A stretch of DNA of 64,000 bases from Diphasiastrum complanatum. Its lineage: Eukaryota; Streptophyta; Lycopodiopsida; Lycopodiales; Lycopodiaceae. A program made the position numbers and the translations under genes. The DNA is taken from the NCBI GenBank assembly GCA_029204225.1, contig CM055100.1, forward strand, positions 26,552,649 to 26,616,648, written 5' to 3'. How positions within the stretch are numbered: position 1 is the stretch's first letter; each line of letters opens with the position of its first letter. Below, one piece after another: positions 1 through 11,989 of the stretch. Below the pieces are notes generated by a model. That model had not been told where the DNA came from and made no database searches. It saw only the letters and a list, made by a program, of their open reading frames with translations.

Positions 1-2038
1 TTAAGATATAAAATGATTAAAACTCAACTATGAGTATGCTAGATACTCTCATGAGTTAGTTATTTTTGTTTCTAGCATCATATGCAAGAAAAAATAGCAA
101 TCATTCATCTTAATGTGAAAATTGTCAACATTTCCTAGCTAGTTTGAGGCCTAAATTGGCTAAAATTGTAAATAGTTTTGGTTCTGGAGTTTCACACGTG
201 TGAACCAGGACACAATGTTTTTATTTACTGTATTTTTTCAGTATGATGAAGTGTCAAACTTTATACCCTTCAAAATGAGACCATTTTGATGTATTTTGGT
301 CATATAAGCCATTTTTAGCTATTTTTCCTATATAGGGAATATCTAGGGTCAAGTACCTTCTAGAGAGAGGAGAGAGAGTCATCTTCCTCATCCATAAATA
401 GTAGGGAAGTCGTGGAGAACAGGTTGGAGAAACCTTTTGTATGCTTCATTGAGATCAATAGATCATTGTCATTGTTTCTTCCTCCATTGAGAGCATTGTT
501 GTGTGTATTGTCTTCAAGCTATTGTGTATGATCTTAGGTGCTTTCCAAAAGTGATAGGCTGATGTATTATGGACTGTATAATGTTATTTTGGGCCGCACT
601 TGATGTTTATGGAAGTTTCCATTTGTGATAAATGCTTTTTGATCAAGTTCTTTGCATTCTAGGTAGCATAGAATGTGTTGCCAATTCCTAGCTTATGTAG
701 TTTGGAGTGCAAGCATTCAAGCCAATGATCTTGGAGTTTAGATCCACTTAGGATATGTATTTTTCACACTTAATAGATTTGTCTGTCTCCTATGATATCT
801 GGAGATCTAATAAATAAAAAATTGTACTCAAGCATCTGCAGACCATAAACTGTAGGAGAATAGCATCCACTGGATAAATTAAATCCTCTACAAATAAAAT
901 ACTTATCTTGTGAGAATGTCTATGAGATCCATAGGTTCTCAATTAAAATATTGGAGTAAAGAGATTCAAAACACTGATATGAATTCTTACTCAGTTAATA
1001 GATCAAGACTTAATCATCACACTTAAGAGTCATCACAATTCCTTATAATCCACTAACAACAATTAAGTAACTGTTTATGTTCCGTCAACCATAAATATTT
1101 AGATTCATCTGATTTGTCGATCATTATTTTCTGGAATCCAAAATTATACTTAATCATTTACAGATTATTGGAGTACATGTTCAACAGAACTCAAGAAAAA
1201 TAAGAATAATTCCAAAATATTTCCCAACAGGAAAAATATCGTATTTTAGGAATACTCTTCAAACATGATTCTTTAACTAAAGTGTGAGATATTCAAGTTC
1301 TATAAACCACTGGTAATTAAAGATAGAAAGTATACCAAAATGATAATGACAATCATCTTTAACTACTAAAAACTTTAGATTACCATCTAGAATCAAATCT
1401 AGATACCCAAAGTCTTGTTGAATATCAATTCTGTTATTATTCTCGGATTCATTATGATTCGTTATCCAATTGAGCACTATTGGATACAATCACTAATGAG
1501 CTGAGTCTATTCCTTAACTAAGGGATACTCTATCCCAAGAATATTGTATATCCAATGCACATAATTTTAACTGATGAACCAAATGATTCACTAATCATGC
1601 GTCTTACAAGCAATATAATTCAAAAACCATCAGTTCTTGGTGAATCCACATCACACTGATCGTTTTACCAATTAACTTCATCTTGGACTAATCAACTACT
1701 CAAGTTGATTGCCAATGACTCATAAATCTTAAATGTATAGGTGAATAATTCGATTATACTAGTATGGCACCACATTTAGATCCTTACCCAAATCATTTAT
1801 AAGTTATTCCATAAATCTTCCATACAAAGATTTGTTAGCTCTGCAAGTATCTGTCAAAACAATATCTGATCAGATGCTTATGTTCATTGACTAGGTTAAG
1901 TGCACCAAATAACCCTAGTAACTAGAAATACACAGTAGATTCATGCAAGGTTAATCGTGCACATATGTGAATAATTTCACTATGACCCGGTACATAAAGA
2001 CATTTTTATCCGGCAGAGTCCTCCAAAATCTACATATG
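1..2038. other. AT-rich spacer, no gene recognised
   Basis: No reading frame here resembles a known protein, and both strands are rich in stops. A perfect 14-bp palindrome with a CACGTG core lies at 191-204. The stretch at about 330-560 (short AT box, GA-rich run, then a leader-like region) has the look of an LTR U3/R segment on the plus strand, but no matching second LTR or primer site was found, so that is only an impression. Confidence 0.5.
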
Positions 2039-2760
2039 TTACTCACATAACTCACTGAGATCCTGTAGTTCAGTTATAAAAGAGTCTGACTTTGATTGCT
2101 TCGGGCCTTTCTTCTTCTTCTGCTTAGTCGTGCTCTTGTTGGTGTATAAGGCATGAGAATCAATTGAGGAACATGAGGCTTTGTTCCTCCGCGTGTCTTC
2201 CTGCAACAACATAGTAATGACTCTCGAAAGAGTGAATTCTAGATGAGTCGTGATGATCATCACCTAGCTGTCGTATGAGCTTAGCAAGCTTGTAAGCAGT
2301 TGCATTACTGCGTCTTGATTGTCTATGATTGATTCGACAACGGCCATTTGCCTTCGCAAGTTCTTGAATTGATTAATGTGATTATGCAGAGAATCACCAT
2401 TTGCCATCTTGAGGGAGTAGAATTTCTTCCTGAGATGTAGCTTGGAAGCTATATCTCGCACTTCGTATAGTGTGCTCAAGATGTCCTAGACTTCTTTCGA
2501 TGTCTGGGCCTCAGATACGTGGCCGATCTGGGTATCTGTGATGTTGAGGATGATTAGCGCAAAAGCCTTTCCATCCTTCAGCTTCCATTTGACGATTGCT
2601 ACGTCGTCTGCTTCGGGTTTCTCTTCTACACCTGTAACAACGTCATACAATTTTCATCTTAAATTTTCACAGATGGTAATTGGCTCCATCAAGCTTGTCC
2701 ATAATAGGACTGGCTTTCCCTTGGGAATCCATGTGGAAGAATTAGTCTAAGTGATAGGAA
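2039..2760 (-). pseudogene. Ty1/copia gag fragment (UBN2-type), element J
   Basis: Capsid-like part of a copia polyprotein, which would package the element RNA in virus-like particles. On the minus strand the frame at 2264-2479 reads LSTLYEVRDIASKLHLRKKF followed by a typical UBN2 helix region (SLKMANGDSLHNHINQFKNL), and 2039-2263 continues with a LLQEDTRRN segment seen at the end of this domain. The N-terminal part (about 2480-2760) is in other frames with stops. No zinc knuckle, protease, integrase or RT follows to the left, so only the 5' end of the element survives. The upstream primer site at 2878-2889 gives the orientation. Confidence 0.8.
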
Positions 2761-2877
2761 AAACTATCAATGACTTAAGTATGAAAATTTGATACAGAAA
2801 ATACAGAACAAGAAAACAATTACTCTATTGGCTAGTAGAGTCTTGTACTGTGGAAGCTTAACAGGCTACAAAAACGT

Positions 2878-2889
2878 GCTCTGATACCA
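2878..2889 (-). promoter_or_regulatory. Primer binding site, initiator tRNA-Met type
   Basis: The minus strand reads TGGTATCAGAGC, the plant copia primer site complementary to the 3' end of initiator tRNA-Met. It sits directly inside the end of the LTR that starts at 2890 and upstream of the gag fragment, as expected for a 5' LTR. Confidence 0.85.
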
Positions 2890-3560
2890 TGTTGGAGAAA
2901 GAGAGTATGTCATGTGTGAGAAACGAAGATAGCACAAAAATGAAAAATGAACACGAAAAGAAATGAAACATGAATGAGAAACAAACTCGAACGGAAAGTG
3001 TTTGTGCGCAGTAGAATGAGCTATATGACTCTTTCCCTAAGTATGACTACGCCTATCAAAGACGAACAGGACATTAGTGATAGAAATCACGGCTGTTCTA
3101 ATTACGTAATTGAACACCAAAAAAATAACCTTTCGTGAATTTGTCGCGAATGATTCGTGAAGAGAGAGAAATAGCTCGAGTGATAATTAGTCACGAATGA
3201 TTCGCGAAGAGAGAGACTAATTACCAAATTGAACAGCTGAAAAAGTCAGATAGAATGAAATCAGGCATAGCAATACTGACATAAATATGAACACAGAACA
3301 GAGAATTGTTATCAAATTAAGTATATCAAATATACATGTCAATAATGCGATCGAGCACAAGGCAATAGCGGGCGAAACCGCATGCTCTACAAAGCTAATT
3401 CAATCTGTAAAGAAATGAAACCTTATTACTGACAATAAAAAATCAATGCACAAGGCATCTACTTCATCTATCTCTCTGATGAGCTTCTGATGCTAAATTT
3501 ATACACACTTGATCTTCAATCTTTTAATGAACAATCAGGTTGAATACGCAAATGGTATTT
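2890..3560 (-). mobile_element. Partial 5' LTR of copia element J
   Basis: The LTR edge next to the primer site is clear (TGTTGGAGAAAG on the plus strand, so the LTR ends in ...CCAACA on its own strand). The outer boundary is not defined because no partner LTR was found; 3560 is a guess. The stretch holds repeated TCGCGAATGATTCGTGAAGAGAGAG-like motifs at about 3140-3220. Confidence 0.45.
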
Positions 3561-3647
3561 AATATATATACATATTGTTACAGGTGTGCAGATGAAGAAA
3601 GTACAAATTGGATGTGTTGTCTGTAGGAGACCATGGGTGGCTGCAAT

Positions 3648-3759
3648 CGTTGTCAAGTCTGTTAGCGCAGTTGTATGGGATGAGCGTGAAGAGGTCGCGA
3701 CGTTGTCAAGTCTGTTAACGCAGTTGTATGGGGTGAGCGTGAGCATGAAGAGGCCGCGA
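3648..3759 (+). repeat. Two-copy tandem repeat, unit about 53 bp
   Basis: Unit 1 is 3648-3700 and unit 2 is 3701-3759. They differ by two substitutions in the first half, a 6-bp insertion in unit 2 and one further substitution. They begin CGTTGTCAAGTCTGTTA and end GCGA. Confidence 0.85.
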
Positions 3760-5673
3760 CGTCAACCTTCGTTGAAATGAACGTTGGTGAAGATGCGAAA
3801 AATGCGACACTCCAACGAAATGCCTTAGGATTGATTTACAGGGTGCCTTCGGCATTTTTGTAAGATAGTGGTGCCTTTTTCGCCTGTCACAAATCATGTG
3901 TAAAAACACAGTGTCACATTTTTTGCCTTTTCTTTGCCTGTGAGAATTTACATGTAAATATGCAGACTACGCGACAACGTGAGTAAATATGCAGCATGAA
4001 TGGAGGCAGAATAAAAAATGGGATTTAGGAGATTAGAGGAGATAAATCCAACACATCAGATCTTTACAGTCCTAGAATTCTCTTTCCAAAATTATCGTTG
4101 TCCCATACCATCAGCTTTTCCTTCCAAAAAACTCTTAACCACCTTATCTAATATTCTAGAGATCCATTGATCATTTAGCTATCCTATAATCACTATAGGA
4201 TATTATCTCTTGTTTTCAAACACTGGAGAATCCATTCATTTGGATGATTTGCAAGTCTATCAGATGGATACCACAATCCACACTTGATCTTGTGATCTAA
4301 ACAGAAGAATTAACATGGTTCAATATTACATTCTGGTCCTTTCTGGTTAATGATAAGCTTTGAATCCCCTTGGATCCAAGAGCATTAACTCTAGGAACAA
4401 GCTTCTATCAATTAACAGACCCAATGTAATCCATGTATCAGATTCTACTTCTAACATGACAATTGACATCCAAAACTGTAGATAACTCAATGGTTACAAA
4501 GATATAAGTTATGAATTCAACTAAACGAGTTCTATCCAGGAATTTAATAACTTCTATTAAGCAATTATTTACTGGGATTTACCTCAAATCCTAACTGCAA
4601 AATACATTTCCCAATCACACATACTACCTCTTATGTCCACTCTTCTTCCCTCAGAATGTTCAGTTCCTTGAAAATCTTTCAGCTAAGGTATTAAAAAGAC
4701 GTAACGACATTAGTAAATGTTTAAAATTAACTAGTGTAGGAAAAAAAATCTGAAACAATTTCATTTCTATCCTATACCTGGGTTGAATAACTGATATACC
4801 AAAAATCAACTACTAGTATGAAAACACTACTAGTTTGATCTTTTGAATATAATTCACCATAGGATTTAACTGGAAATGAAATCAATTTTTTTATTAATTC
4901 CTATTATTATGATTTTTCCAATAAAATTGGACTGTTCTCCCTTTTCACTTACTGGCTTAAAATTTTTTCGTTAAAATTATTTATAATTAATGGGAAATAA
5001 CATTTGAACTTGGGTACTTTCTACACTGTATTCAATCCAAATAATTTTGTCGAATAAAGGATTACCTCCAATACTATGAATTTTCCTCCATTAATTAATT
5101 AACAAGTATCTCATAAACTTTGGTTTGTTCAATTTTAATGACCAAAATCATCAAAACCACAATAACCAACTGATCGGTGCTCTACCGATTTGAAAAGGAG
5201 AAAACAAAACACAATTTAACTCTATTCATTGGGAGTACCAATACTCCAGATTTAATTGGTTTAAATAGCATCGTACCAAGGAATCGCATTCCTAGACTGA
5301 GTATATGCCTGAGAACTGTACCACTCTTCTTTTCACGTCAAGATCGGCTAAAGAAATTCATTTTAAAAAACCGATTATTACAGCTTAACCAAAGGTCCAA
5401 CAGTACTAAAGTTCCCAAAATAAACTGGCTTAGCAAAAAATGTTAAAGTGATAACGTCCAAAAACATGCGTGTTGTTCCGAGAGAAAGGAAATCCAAATT
5501 CCTTCAACCCCTTTTACAAGAAACAATACAAAAACCAAGGCTAAATTTTGACAAACAAACACCAAGAAATCAAAATTTCTCTAACTGGGTGTTATTAGCT
5601 TGAACTTTCAGAGTTGTTCTAGAAAATCGATGTAGGCTTGTCTCTATCCTATCCAAAACCGCATCTTAGCCAG
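3760..5673. other. AT-rich spacer, no gene recognised
   Basis: No convincing coding sequence on either strand. About 4826-4960 is repeated in diverged form at 9058-9200. The remainder is AT-rich with many stops. Confidence 0.5.
4826..4960 (+). repeat. Left copy of a diverged direct repeat
   Basis: Shares long blocks (for example AATTCACCATAGGATTTAAC and TTTTTCCAATAA.ATTGGACTG) with 9058-9200 in the same orientation. Weaker similarity may continue to about 5440 versus 9720. The pair brackets the A fragment, the GA tract and the palindrome. It could be old LTR or spacer sequence; no primer site adjoins it. Confidence 0.6.
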
Positions 5674-5685
5674 GCTCTGATACCA
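5674..5685 (-). promoter_or_regulatory. Primer binding site, initiator tRNA-Met type
   Basis: Minus strand TGGTATCAGAGC, one base inside the LTR edge at 5687. This defines a minus-strand LTR element whose 5' LTR is 5687-5813. Confidence 0.8.
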
Positions 5686-5686
5686 A

Positions 5687-5813
5687 TGTAGAGACCCTAA
5701 ATAATTACCCCTAAGATGAGGATTGGAAAACACAATAGGAGAGACTATGGAGCCAAACCGCCCAACCAAACCTAGATCAAACCCTTTCCGTTTGGGCCTC
5801 GGTGGGTTGGACA
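5687..5813 (-). mobile_element. 127-bp TRIM-like 5' LTR
   Basis: On the minus strand this segment starts TGTCCAACCC and ends GGGTCTCTACA, so it has TG...CA ends, and is followed after one base by an iMet primer site. A 127-bp LTR is in the size range of terminal-repeat retrotransposons in miniature. It interrupts the RT segment of fragment A just past a Lys-Lys-Lys tract. No second LTR was found to the left, so the element is truncated or its 3' end has diverged. Confidence 0.65.
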
Positions 5814-6169
5814 TAATAATAAGGAATTTTTTTCTTAGGAACAATGACAATCGGTGAAATCCATTCAGTATGCTTGATCTCATAAATAAAATCGGCATCA
5901 ACCAATCTCTGAAGTTCTTTCTTTATCAAGTTTGCCACATTAGGATTACAGCGATAGAACTTTGTAACCTTTGGAATTGCATCAGGTACTAAAGGTATGG
6001 TATGTTCAATCACTGATGTCAAAATACCTTTCAAATCTCGATAAGTCCATGCAAAGCAATCCTGATACTTAATAAGTAACAAGCGGAGTGCTTGATACTG
6101 TTCAGGAGTAAGTTGTGATCCAACTTGTACATTCTTTTCTGGTTCTCCTGGTTCGGCAAGATTCATTGG
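5814..6169 (-). pseudogene. Gypsy RT N-terminal part, fragment A
   Basis: Start of a Ty3/gypsy reverse transcriptase. The minus-strand frame reads PMNLAEPGEPEKNVQVG, then QDCFAWTYRDLKGI, ELQRLVDADFIYEIKHTEWI and SPIVIVPKKK, which match the region just before and at the first RT motifs. The palm domain with the YxDD box is absent because the TRIM-like LTR lies immediately downstream. It is in frame with the upstream linker (6170-6418) apart from a UAG at 6170-6172. Element D carries the same segment at 39,674-40,010 after the same UAG. Confidence 0.8.
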
Positions 6170-6547
6170 CTACATCCTAGCTGGGCCATCGTAAACCTCT
6201 TTAGATTCCAGCATATATTCTTCAGGTTCACGATGTGCTTTAGGTAACATGATAACCACATCATTCAGTGTATAATATTTAAAGTGTTTAGGCATATCAT
6301 GCTGGACTACATCTGTTTGTTCTTTTTCGAAAGGAATTGTCTTGGATCTTCGCTTAGCTTCCTTAGTAGGAATTGATCGTGGAGGTGATGACTTTCGAGA
6401 TGATAAATCTTTCTTCACAGGTGAAGACTTTCTAGACGATGATGTTTTACTAGAAATCTAACTTGAAGAATCATCCTCGACTTTTCCTTTGCCTTTATCC
6501 AATAAGGGTGGCACTTTCTCTGAATCAATCTTTCGAGGGGGATTTTC
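6170..6547 (-). pseudogene. Linker between protease and RT, fragment A
   Basis: A low-complexity Ser/Lys/Pro-rich linker followed by a better conserved block (HDMPKHFKYYTLNDVVIM ... GPARM) that ends at the UAG codon at 6170-6172. Element D has a matching block (HEMLDTFKNYTLDDVVIM ... GPARP) ending at UAG at 39,671-39,673. A UGA at 6548-6550 and a UAG in the Ser-rich part interrupt the frame, but all pieces lie in one frame. Confidence 0.65.
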
Positions 6548-7430
6548 TCATTTCAGGACCGTATTATAATGTTGCTTAGCTTGTTTCTTTGTCATTGATC
6601 CTGTGATCCAATCTTCCTTTAATATAACTGCTTTGGGTGGTTTTACTATGAGTTCATCATGAACATTACGCACTCTAAATCCGGTCGGATCCATATGATT
6701 TAGAATCTGCTCATCTGTAAGTTCTGCATTGCCATCATAAGTCAAGGCATGACTCACAGGAATGAGTTCATCCTCAATCGGATCTGGTATAGGTTCCGTT
6801 GATATCCAGGCTACATTCAGCACATTCAGTGGAAATGTGATTGGTGTATCTAAAGTTTGATCTAATAAGGAAATCTCGCTCAAATCTGATTGATTATCTT
6901 GTTGACACATATATCCTATTGTACAGTCAATTGTTGCAAGAGCTTCATTCCAATTGACATTATCCGTTTGAGAATCGTAATGAACTCCCAAATTTTTCTC
7001 TGGTCGATCACAAGTATGATCTGTTGTTGACGAATTGTCATCCTCTTTTTGAACCACTGGTTTGATAGTCCAAGTTGTAGGATCAATTTTAACTGCACGT
7101 TCACGATTTTCAAAAGTGATTTTTCCGGTACCCCAGTTATGAATTACTTGCGCAACTCGTAACCATGGATGTCCTAATAGAATTTGGTAGACATTTAGAG
7201 CTTCTGGTAAGTCCATCACTATGAAAGTAATGACGAACTGTACTCTCATAATTCTGATAGGTATATCTTCCACCATTCCTCGTGGATGAACTGTCGTTTG
7301 ATCAACTAGTTTAATAGCAAAAGTAGCAGGCTTAATCTTTGTAAGGCCCCATTTTGCACATAGCTTTGTAGAAATCGGGTTAACTCTTGAACCTCCATCT
7401 ATCACGGCTGTTTCTTTAGGAAATTGTCTA
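6548..7430 (-). pseudogene. Gypsy aspartic protease region, fragment A
   Basis: Retroviral-type aspartic protease that would cut the gag-pol polyprotein. The active-site loop reads VIDGGSRVNPI, with Gly in the variable position of the D-[ST]-G motif. The flap/second part is represented by YQILLGHPWLRVAQVIHNWG. About 60 percent of residues match the protease of D (38,384-38,782) by eye. The C-terminal extension (TDHTCDRPEKNLGVHYDSQTD and so on) is also shared with D. The frame is open for 285 codons, so this is the best preserved piece of A. Confidence 0.8.
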
Positions 7431-8030
7431 TGCTGTATCGGCAGAGTGATATTCTTTTGTCACTTTCCCAAGCGGCTCCAACATGGAGTACTTCACTAGA
7501 TTCTTCAAATTCAGCACAAAAAATCGGCTCCTGATGGACTTCTGGTTCTTCTTGAGCTCTTTTGCGCTAAGACTTCTTTTGCTTTTGGCACCAACTTCAG
7601 GAACTCTCCCAATGAAATATTGATCTTGCTAGACAAAATTTTCATGAGTAGTTCTGTATGCGGTGCTTCTGGTTCAGTCATCTTGAAGGGTTCTTCAAGA
7701 TGATGTAACTGATCATTCATATCCGTACGTAAATTTCTTGGCGGCTACAATGGCGAAGACTGAACTTCAGTTGTTGCTTTAGCAGCTTCAAGCTCCTCTT
7801 TTTCTTGCAAATGTTTGATCCATTGTCTCATATCCTGATATCTTTGTTTTTCTGTATTAAGATTTGGATAGACTCCCGATGCTGTTGATATATCATTCAA
7901 TGGTATAGAATCAACAAGTACTGGATCCATTACTGGTTCTTTCTGCTTCTGTGCTCTGGTGACCACCATCAAGAGTGCCCTTGGTTTATTCTGAGCTACC
8001 GGTCTTTGTTTAAGTATTATCAAAATCTCT
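7431..8030 (-). pseudogene. Gag C-terminal tail, fragment A
   Basis: The minus frame at 7745-8023 (VVTRAQKQKEPVMDPV ... EKQRYQDMRQWIKHLQEKEE) aligns with the gag tail of D (LAVMRTHKRKEVAPSP ... ERRQYQKIRHWVQKAQAEEK, about 37,890-38,055). Part of 7511-7720 is an acidic/Leu-rich linker leading to the protease. The upstream gag, zinc knuckles, leader and LTR are missing: the fragment stops at the GA tract at about 8040. Confidence 0.65.
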
Positions 8031-8039
8031 CAGTAGCAC

Positions 8040-8172
<133 letters not shown>

Positions 8173-8206
8173 CACCCTGCAAAAAATCACGCGAACGTCA
8201 ATTACG

Positions 8207-8314
8207 CTAGGTAATGGCCATTGGGAGGGCCATTACCATAAACAATCCGGGACCCGGCAGCGAGTGGCTCCCGGATTATTTATGGTAATGGCTCTCCCAA
8301 TGGCCATTACCTAG
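8207..8314. repeat. Nested palindrome / fold-back sequence, 108 bp
   Basis: Two 46-nt arms (8207-8252 and 8269-8314) are near-perfect reverse complements around a 16-nt centre. Inside the left arm GGTAATGGCC and GGCCATTACC form a second perfect inverted repeat with an 8-nt loop, and the right arm contains the matching smaller one. The outer ends are CTAG. It could fold as one long hairpin or as a cruciform with side hairpins. It may be a small fold-back element; no coding potential. Confidence 0.85.
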
Positions 8315-10893
8315 TACATAATAGAGGAAGAAATATAATCATTCATCATTGTTCTCACTTGAGATTTTTTCCCGATATCTAATTGTCTCCATGTGTATCT
8401 TGCTAGTTGTCTAGTGTTAGTTGTAATTGTCTCTAATGAGGAGCTATTATCTTATTTTGACTTCATTAGTTTTTTAACTCTAAAACATTTTCTGTTTCTC
8501 ACTTCCTAGAAATAGGCCTTGTGCCTACGGAGTCATTTACAAAGACTCACAAGGAGCTGAGCACACTACAACTCTCAAAAGCATGGAAATCAGCTATTTA
8601 AATTTTTACATCGCTTTAACTATTCTCGCTCTTCCCACGCGATCGACACTCATAGCTCGCAAGAGAGCATTGTAGTAAACATTTCAAGGTCATGTGAGAC
8701 ACAAGTCTAGACGTCCGCTGAAGCTTTCGGAGAAGTCGTTGAGACATAATCGTTATTACATAGAAAGAACCAGCGCAATCGATCGATCCAGAGGGAGACA
8801 CACAGATCTGGAGGGAGACAGATACTGCGCGATAGAGAGAGAAAGAGACAGGCATGATATATGGCAAAGGGTCTCACGTGGCAAAAGACACCCGAATGGG
8901 AAAATGAGCATACTTAAATGGCTAGAGACATATGAAAAATGCCATGTCATCATTTAAAAAATGATGACATGGATTTTTTGTATTATTTTTTTCAATGATG
9001 ACGTGTAATTTTCTTCTTTCAAGAAACTTTAAAATGGGTATTAGCTGGCCATATAAACTTTACTAGTCTGATCTTTTGCATATAATTCACCATAGGATTT
9101 AACTTAAAATGAAATCAGTTTTTTACTTTCTTTTCAGTTTCTATTATTACAATTTTTCCAATAATATTGGACTGTTTTTTTCTTTTTATAAACTGGTCTG
9201 GTATTACTCCGTTAATATTGAAAAAACTATCCAACCTCAGAATATGAAATTACATGAATGGAAATCCTACCAATAGGATTTCAGTGACTCTTAATTGTAT
9301 CCAAACAAGATTTCACTGGTTGTATAAAAATTTTTGTCACCACACATTCAATTTAGCCATTTCATATTGTTTGACGGTTTTAAATTCAATTTTGACGAGT
9401 ATCTAGCTCAAACGTTCACTTGATCTATTTCAGACAAGTAACTGATTTCAAAATTTAACCAAATATAAAATTCAATTACCTTTCAATCTGGGAGTACCAT
9501 ACTCCAAAAGTTAGAATGACATTAAAAAACTGTCGACAAATTCATTGCGGTTCTTTTTGTCAATTTTAACTTATCTATAACCGAAAAATAATTTAGACTT
9601 AGTGAAAACACTATGACCGACTCTAACTGATAAACTCAGCTTAGTCAATTCACTAATCCCAAATTGATTCTTAGATAACAAAAAATTGACCGAAATTTCA
9701 ATTTTTTAGAAAAACTTAATTTTAGTTCATTATACGTAATTTAAAAATTCTGACAAAAATATTGTTTATACAAAAGACAATCGAAATTGAAAAATTGTAA
9801 TATTGTTCGATTCCTAATGTCACTAAACCAATGTCCAACTGGCATGCAAAGCAGACTACATCGGTTAGAAAATGTCATTACAGAAGTTTTTAGATAAACT
9901 TCAGTATCACAGAATTTGTCAGCCAATATCACTGATTTGTGAGCCAACTGTCAGAGCACATGCGTATGGCCACTCAAATCGATTGTAAATCCATCATGCA
10001 TGTTAGAATCAGACTGAGAATCAACATGCAATTGAAGCAGACAAACAAGTACCACAAATTATGGAAATGACTGGCATGCAAACAGAACAATTCAAAATTT
10101 TGCAAATTTTGCTCACAAAACTGCCAAAATTTCAAATGGTCATAACTTTGGCTACAGGACATCAAATTGGGTGTTGTAAGGCTCAGTACAAAGGGAGACC
10201 AAGTGACTGAGACGGTTGCCACATCAACTACCACCTAGGCTTCACACGTGTGAGATGAGAATGTCTGAAAATCTGTAGTAGGGCGCATTGCCACAAGGCA
10301 AAACCATGCAAACACCCATCATAGCCCAAAAGTGATGTTACCAATAGTCTTAAATGGTCTATTATACTTCCATGAAGCATTCATATTGATCCTAAGATGC
10401 AGTATAGGCTGAGAGCGAAGATTTCTTAACAAGCAAAAATCATGATTTTTGGCTATTTTTCGATTTTCTCTAATACAAGCAAACCAATTTACAGAATTAT
10501 AGCCATCTAATTGATCTAATCTTGCTGGATTTTGGTTCTACTACATATTTTGTGTAAAAAAAAACAAGCAATTTTGACCAAAACATAGCCTAGAATCATA
10601 AATCATTGAAAGAACCGGCATGCATCATTAATTTCATCATTAATGATCCGTAAAATGAAACTTGTTGTGAGATTCAGATCTACTAAAGATTTGATCTACA
10701 CAAGCAAAAACTCTAAGAAAGCATCACAAATTGGCTTCCTAGGACAATTCTCCATAAAACCCCAAAAAATCTCGAGAGTAATAGATCTTAGCAACATGCA
10801 ATTGAAAACCGGGATAGAACACCCACTTGCAGCCTTGCTATCCACCTAGAAGTGAATTCCCATTGATCCAAACCAAAATTTTGACAAAAGGTA
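8315..10893. other. Spacer, no gene recognised
   Basis: No convincing gene. 9058-9200 repeats 4826-4960. A TTCACACGTGTGA motif with a CACGTG core occurs near 10,241, as at 191-204. The rest is AT-rich with short chance frames. Confidence 0.5.
9058..9200 (+). repeat. Right copy of a diverged direct repeat
   Basis: Partner of 4826-4960, same orientation, with several blocks of 15-20 identical bases separated by substitutions and small indels. Confidence 0.6.
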
Positions 10894-11635
10894 TGTTGGT
10901 GGTATTTCTTGCACATTAATAAACAAGTGGGTCCCACCACTTAAAATACTATTGGCCAAGCCTTACCTACTGGGCCCCGCCACAGTACATTGTAAGTAGA
11001 GAAATAAGTGCGAGGGCACTGGCATCCTACGCGTGTAAGCCCAACCCAGCACAAGTAGCAAGTTGTAATTCCTAGGAATAAGAGACTAGGGGCTTAAAAC
11101 TCTAAAATGACATTAGAGGCCCTAAGTCAAGTTGCAAATAAAAAAGCTAAAAGGGTCCAACTTAAAACTCACATGAATCATGTGAGTGCCCTTGTGCTTT
11201 CTTAGCACCAATAAATTTAAGTTGTGTTTATTTTAAAGGCTTGGATTAGAATCCTTGCCCCAATGAAGTGGCCAATGAGAGTGAAGGAGGCTCACCTCTA
11301 AAATCTATAAGAGGGAGCCATTTCCTTTGTATTGTATCATCTTCCATTCTCATTCTAATAAAACCCTCTTGGTTTCTCCATCTCTATCTCTCTCTCCCTC
11401 TCTCTCTCTCTTCTCCCTCTCTCTTCTCCCTCTCTCCCTACGTTGGGATAGAACAGCTTTGGGTAGGTGCTCGAGCCCCCAAAGCCTTTCTCAACCTAGG
11501 CATTCTCTCTCTCCCTCTCTCCACTCTCTTTATCCTCTCTCTTCTTGCTATGCAGGTGAAGGCGAGGTTGCCGCTCCCAGCGATGGACCCCTATGCTACA
11601 CCGACGAGCGTCGTTGTTGTGTCGTCGATGTAGCA
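10894..11635 (+). mobile_element. 5' LTR of element B
   Basis: Starts TGTTGGTGGTATTTC and aligns along its length with 15,707-16,447; by eye about 20 differences over the first 500 bases plus an 8-bp indel. A TATA-like CTATAA at 11,305-11,310 and a poly(A) signal AATAAAA at 11,357-11,363 are placed as in an LTR with a short R region, followed by a CT-rich tract. The end is set by the primer site at 11,639. The last 45 bases form an imperfect hairpin (11,593-11,607 with 11,622-11,636). Confidence 0.85.
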
Positions 11636-11638
11636 TAA

Positions 11639-11655
11639 GGGTCCGTTGCCGGAGA
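11639..11655 (+). promoter_or_regulatory. Candidate primer binding site of element B
   Basis: GGTCCGTTGCCGGAGA resembles the TGGCRYCGTTGCCGGGG site used by many plant Ty3/gypsy elements and the site of D at 35,038. It deviates in the first few bases, which would weaken priming in this copy. Confidence 0.6.
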
Positions 11656-11910
11656 GCGCCACACACTCGCTTCGTTGCATAGTTTTCTTAATCTCTTTCT
11701 CTCTCTCCCTCTCTCTTTTCTTCTCTCTCACCATTCATTTTCACCAAAAAAAATCGGATTTTAGGGGTAGAATAGTGTGAGTAGTGTTAGTTTTTGCCAT
11801 TTTTTTGTGATCTTTTTGTTTGTTTCAACTGTAGGGAGAGATTGTAGGGTGGGAGGATCAGATCCAGACACCCAATCCCTTCATTAATCGATAAAATCCA
11901 TAAAAATCAG

Positions 11911-11953
<43 letters not shown>
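11911..11953 (+). repeat. Poly(A) tract in the B leader
   Basis: About 42 consecutive A residues 255 bp downstream of the primer site. Element D has only short A runs in the comparable leader position. Confidence 0.9.
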
Positions 11954-11956
<3 letters not shown>

Positions 11957-11989
11957 AAAATTTTTTTTTGGAGGAAAAAAGAGAGGCAA

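Noticed and set aside
11268-11638. Overlapping Ser/Leu-rich frames in the B 5' LTR
   Set aside because: They come from CT-rich LTR sequence, with the same frames recurring in the 3' LTR; no known protein.
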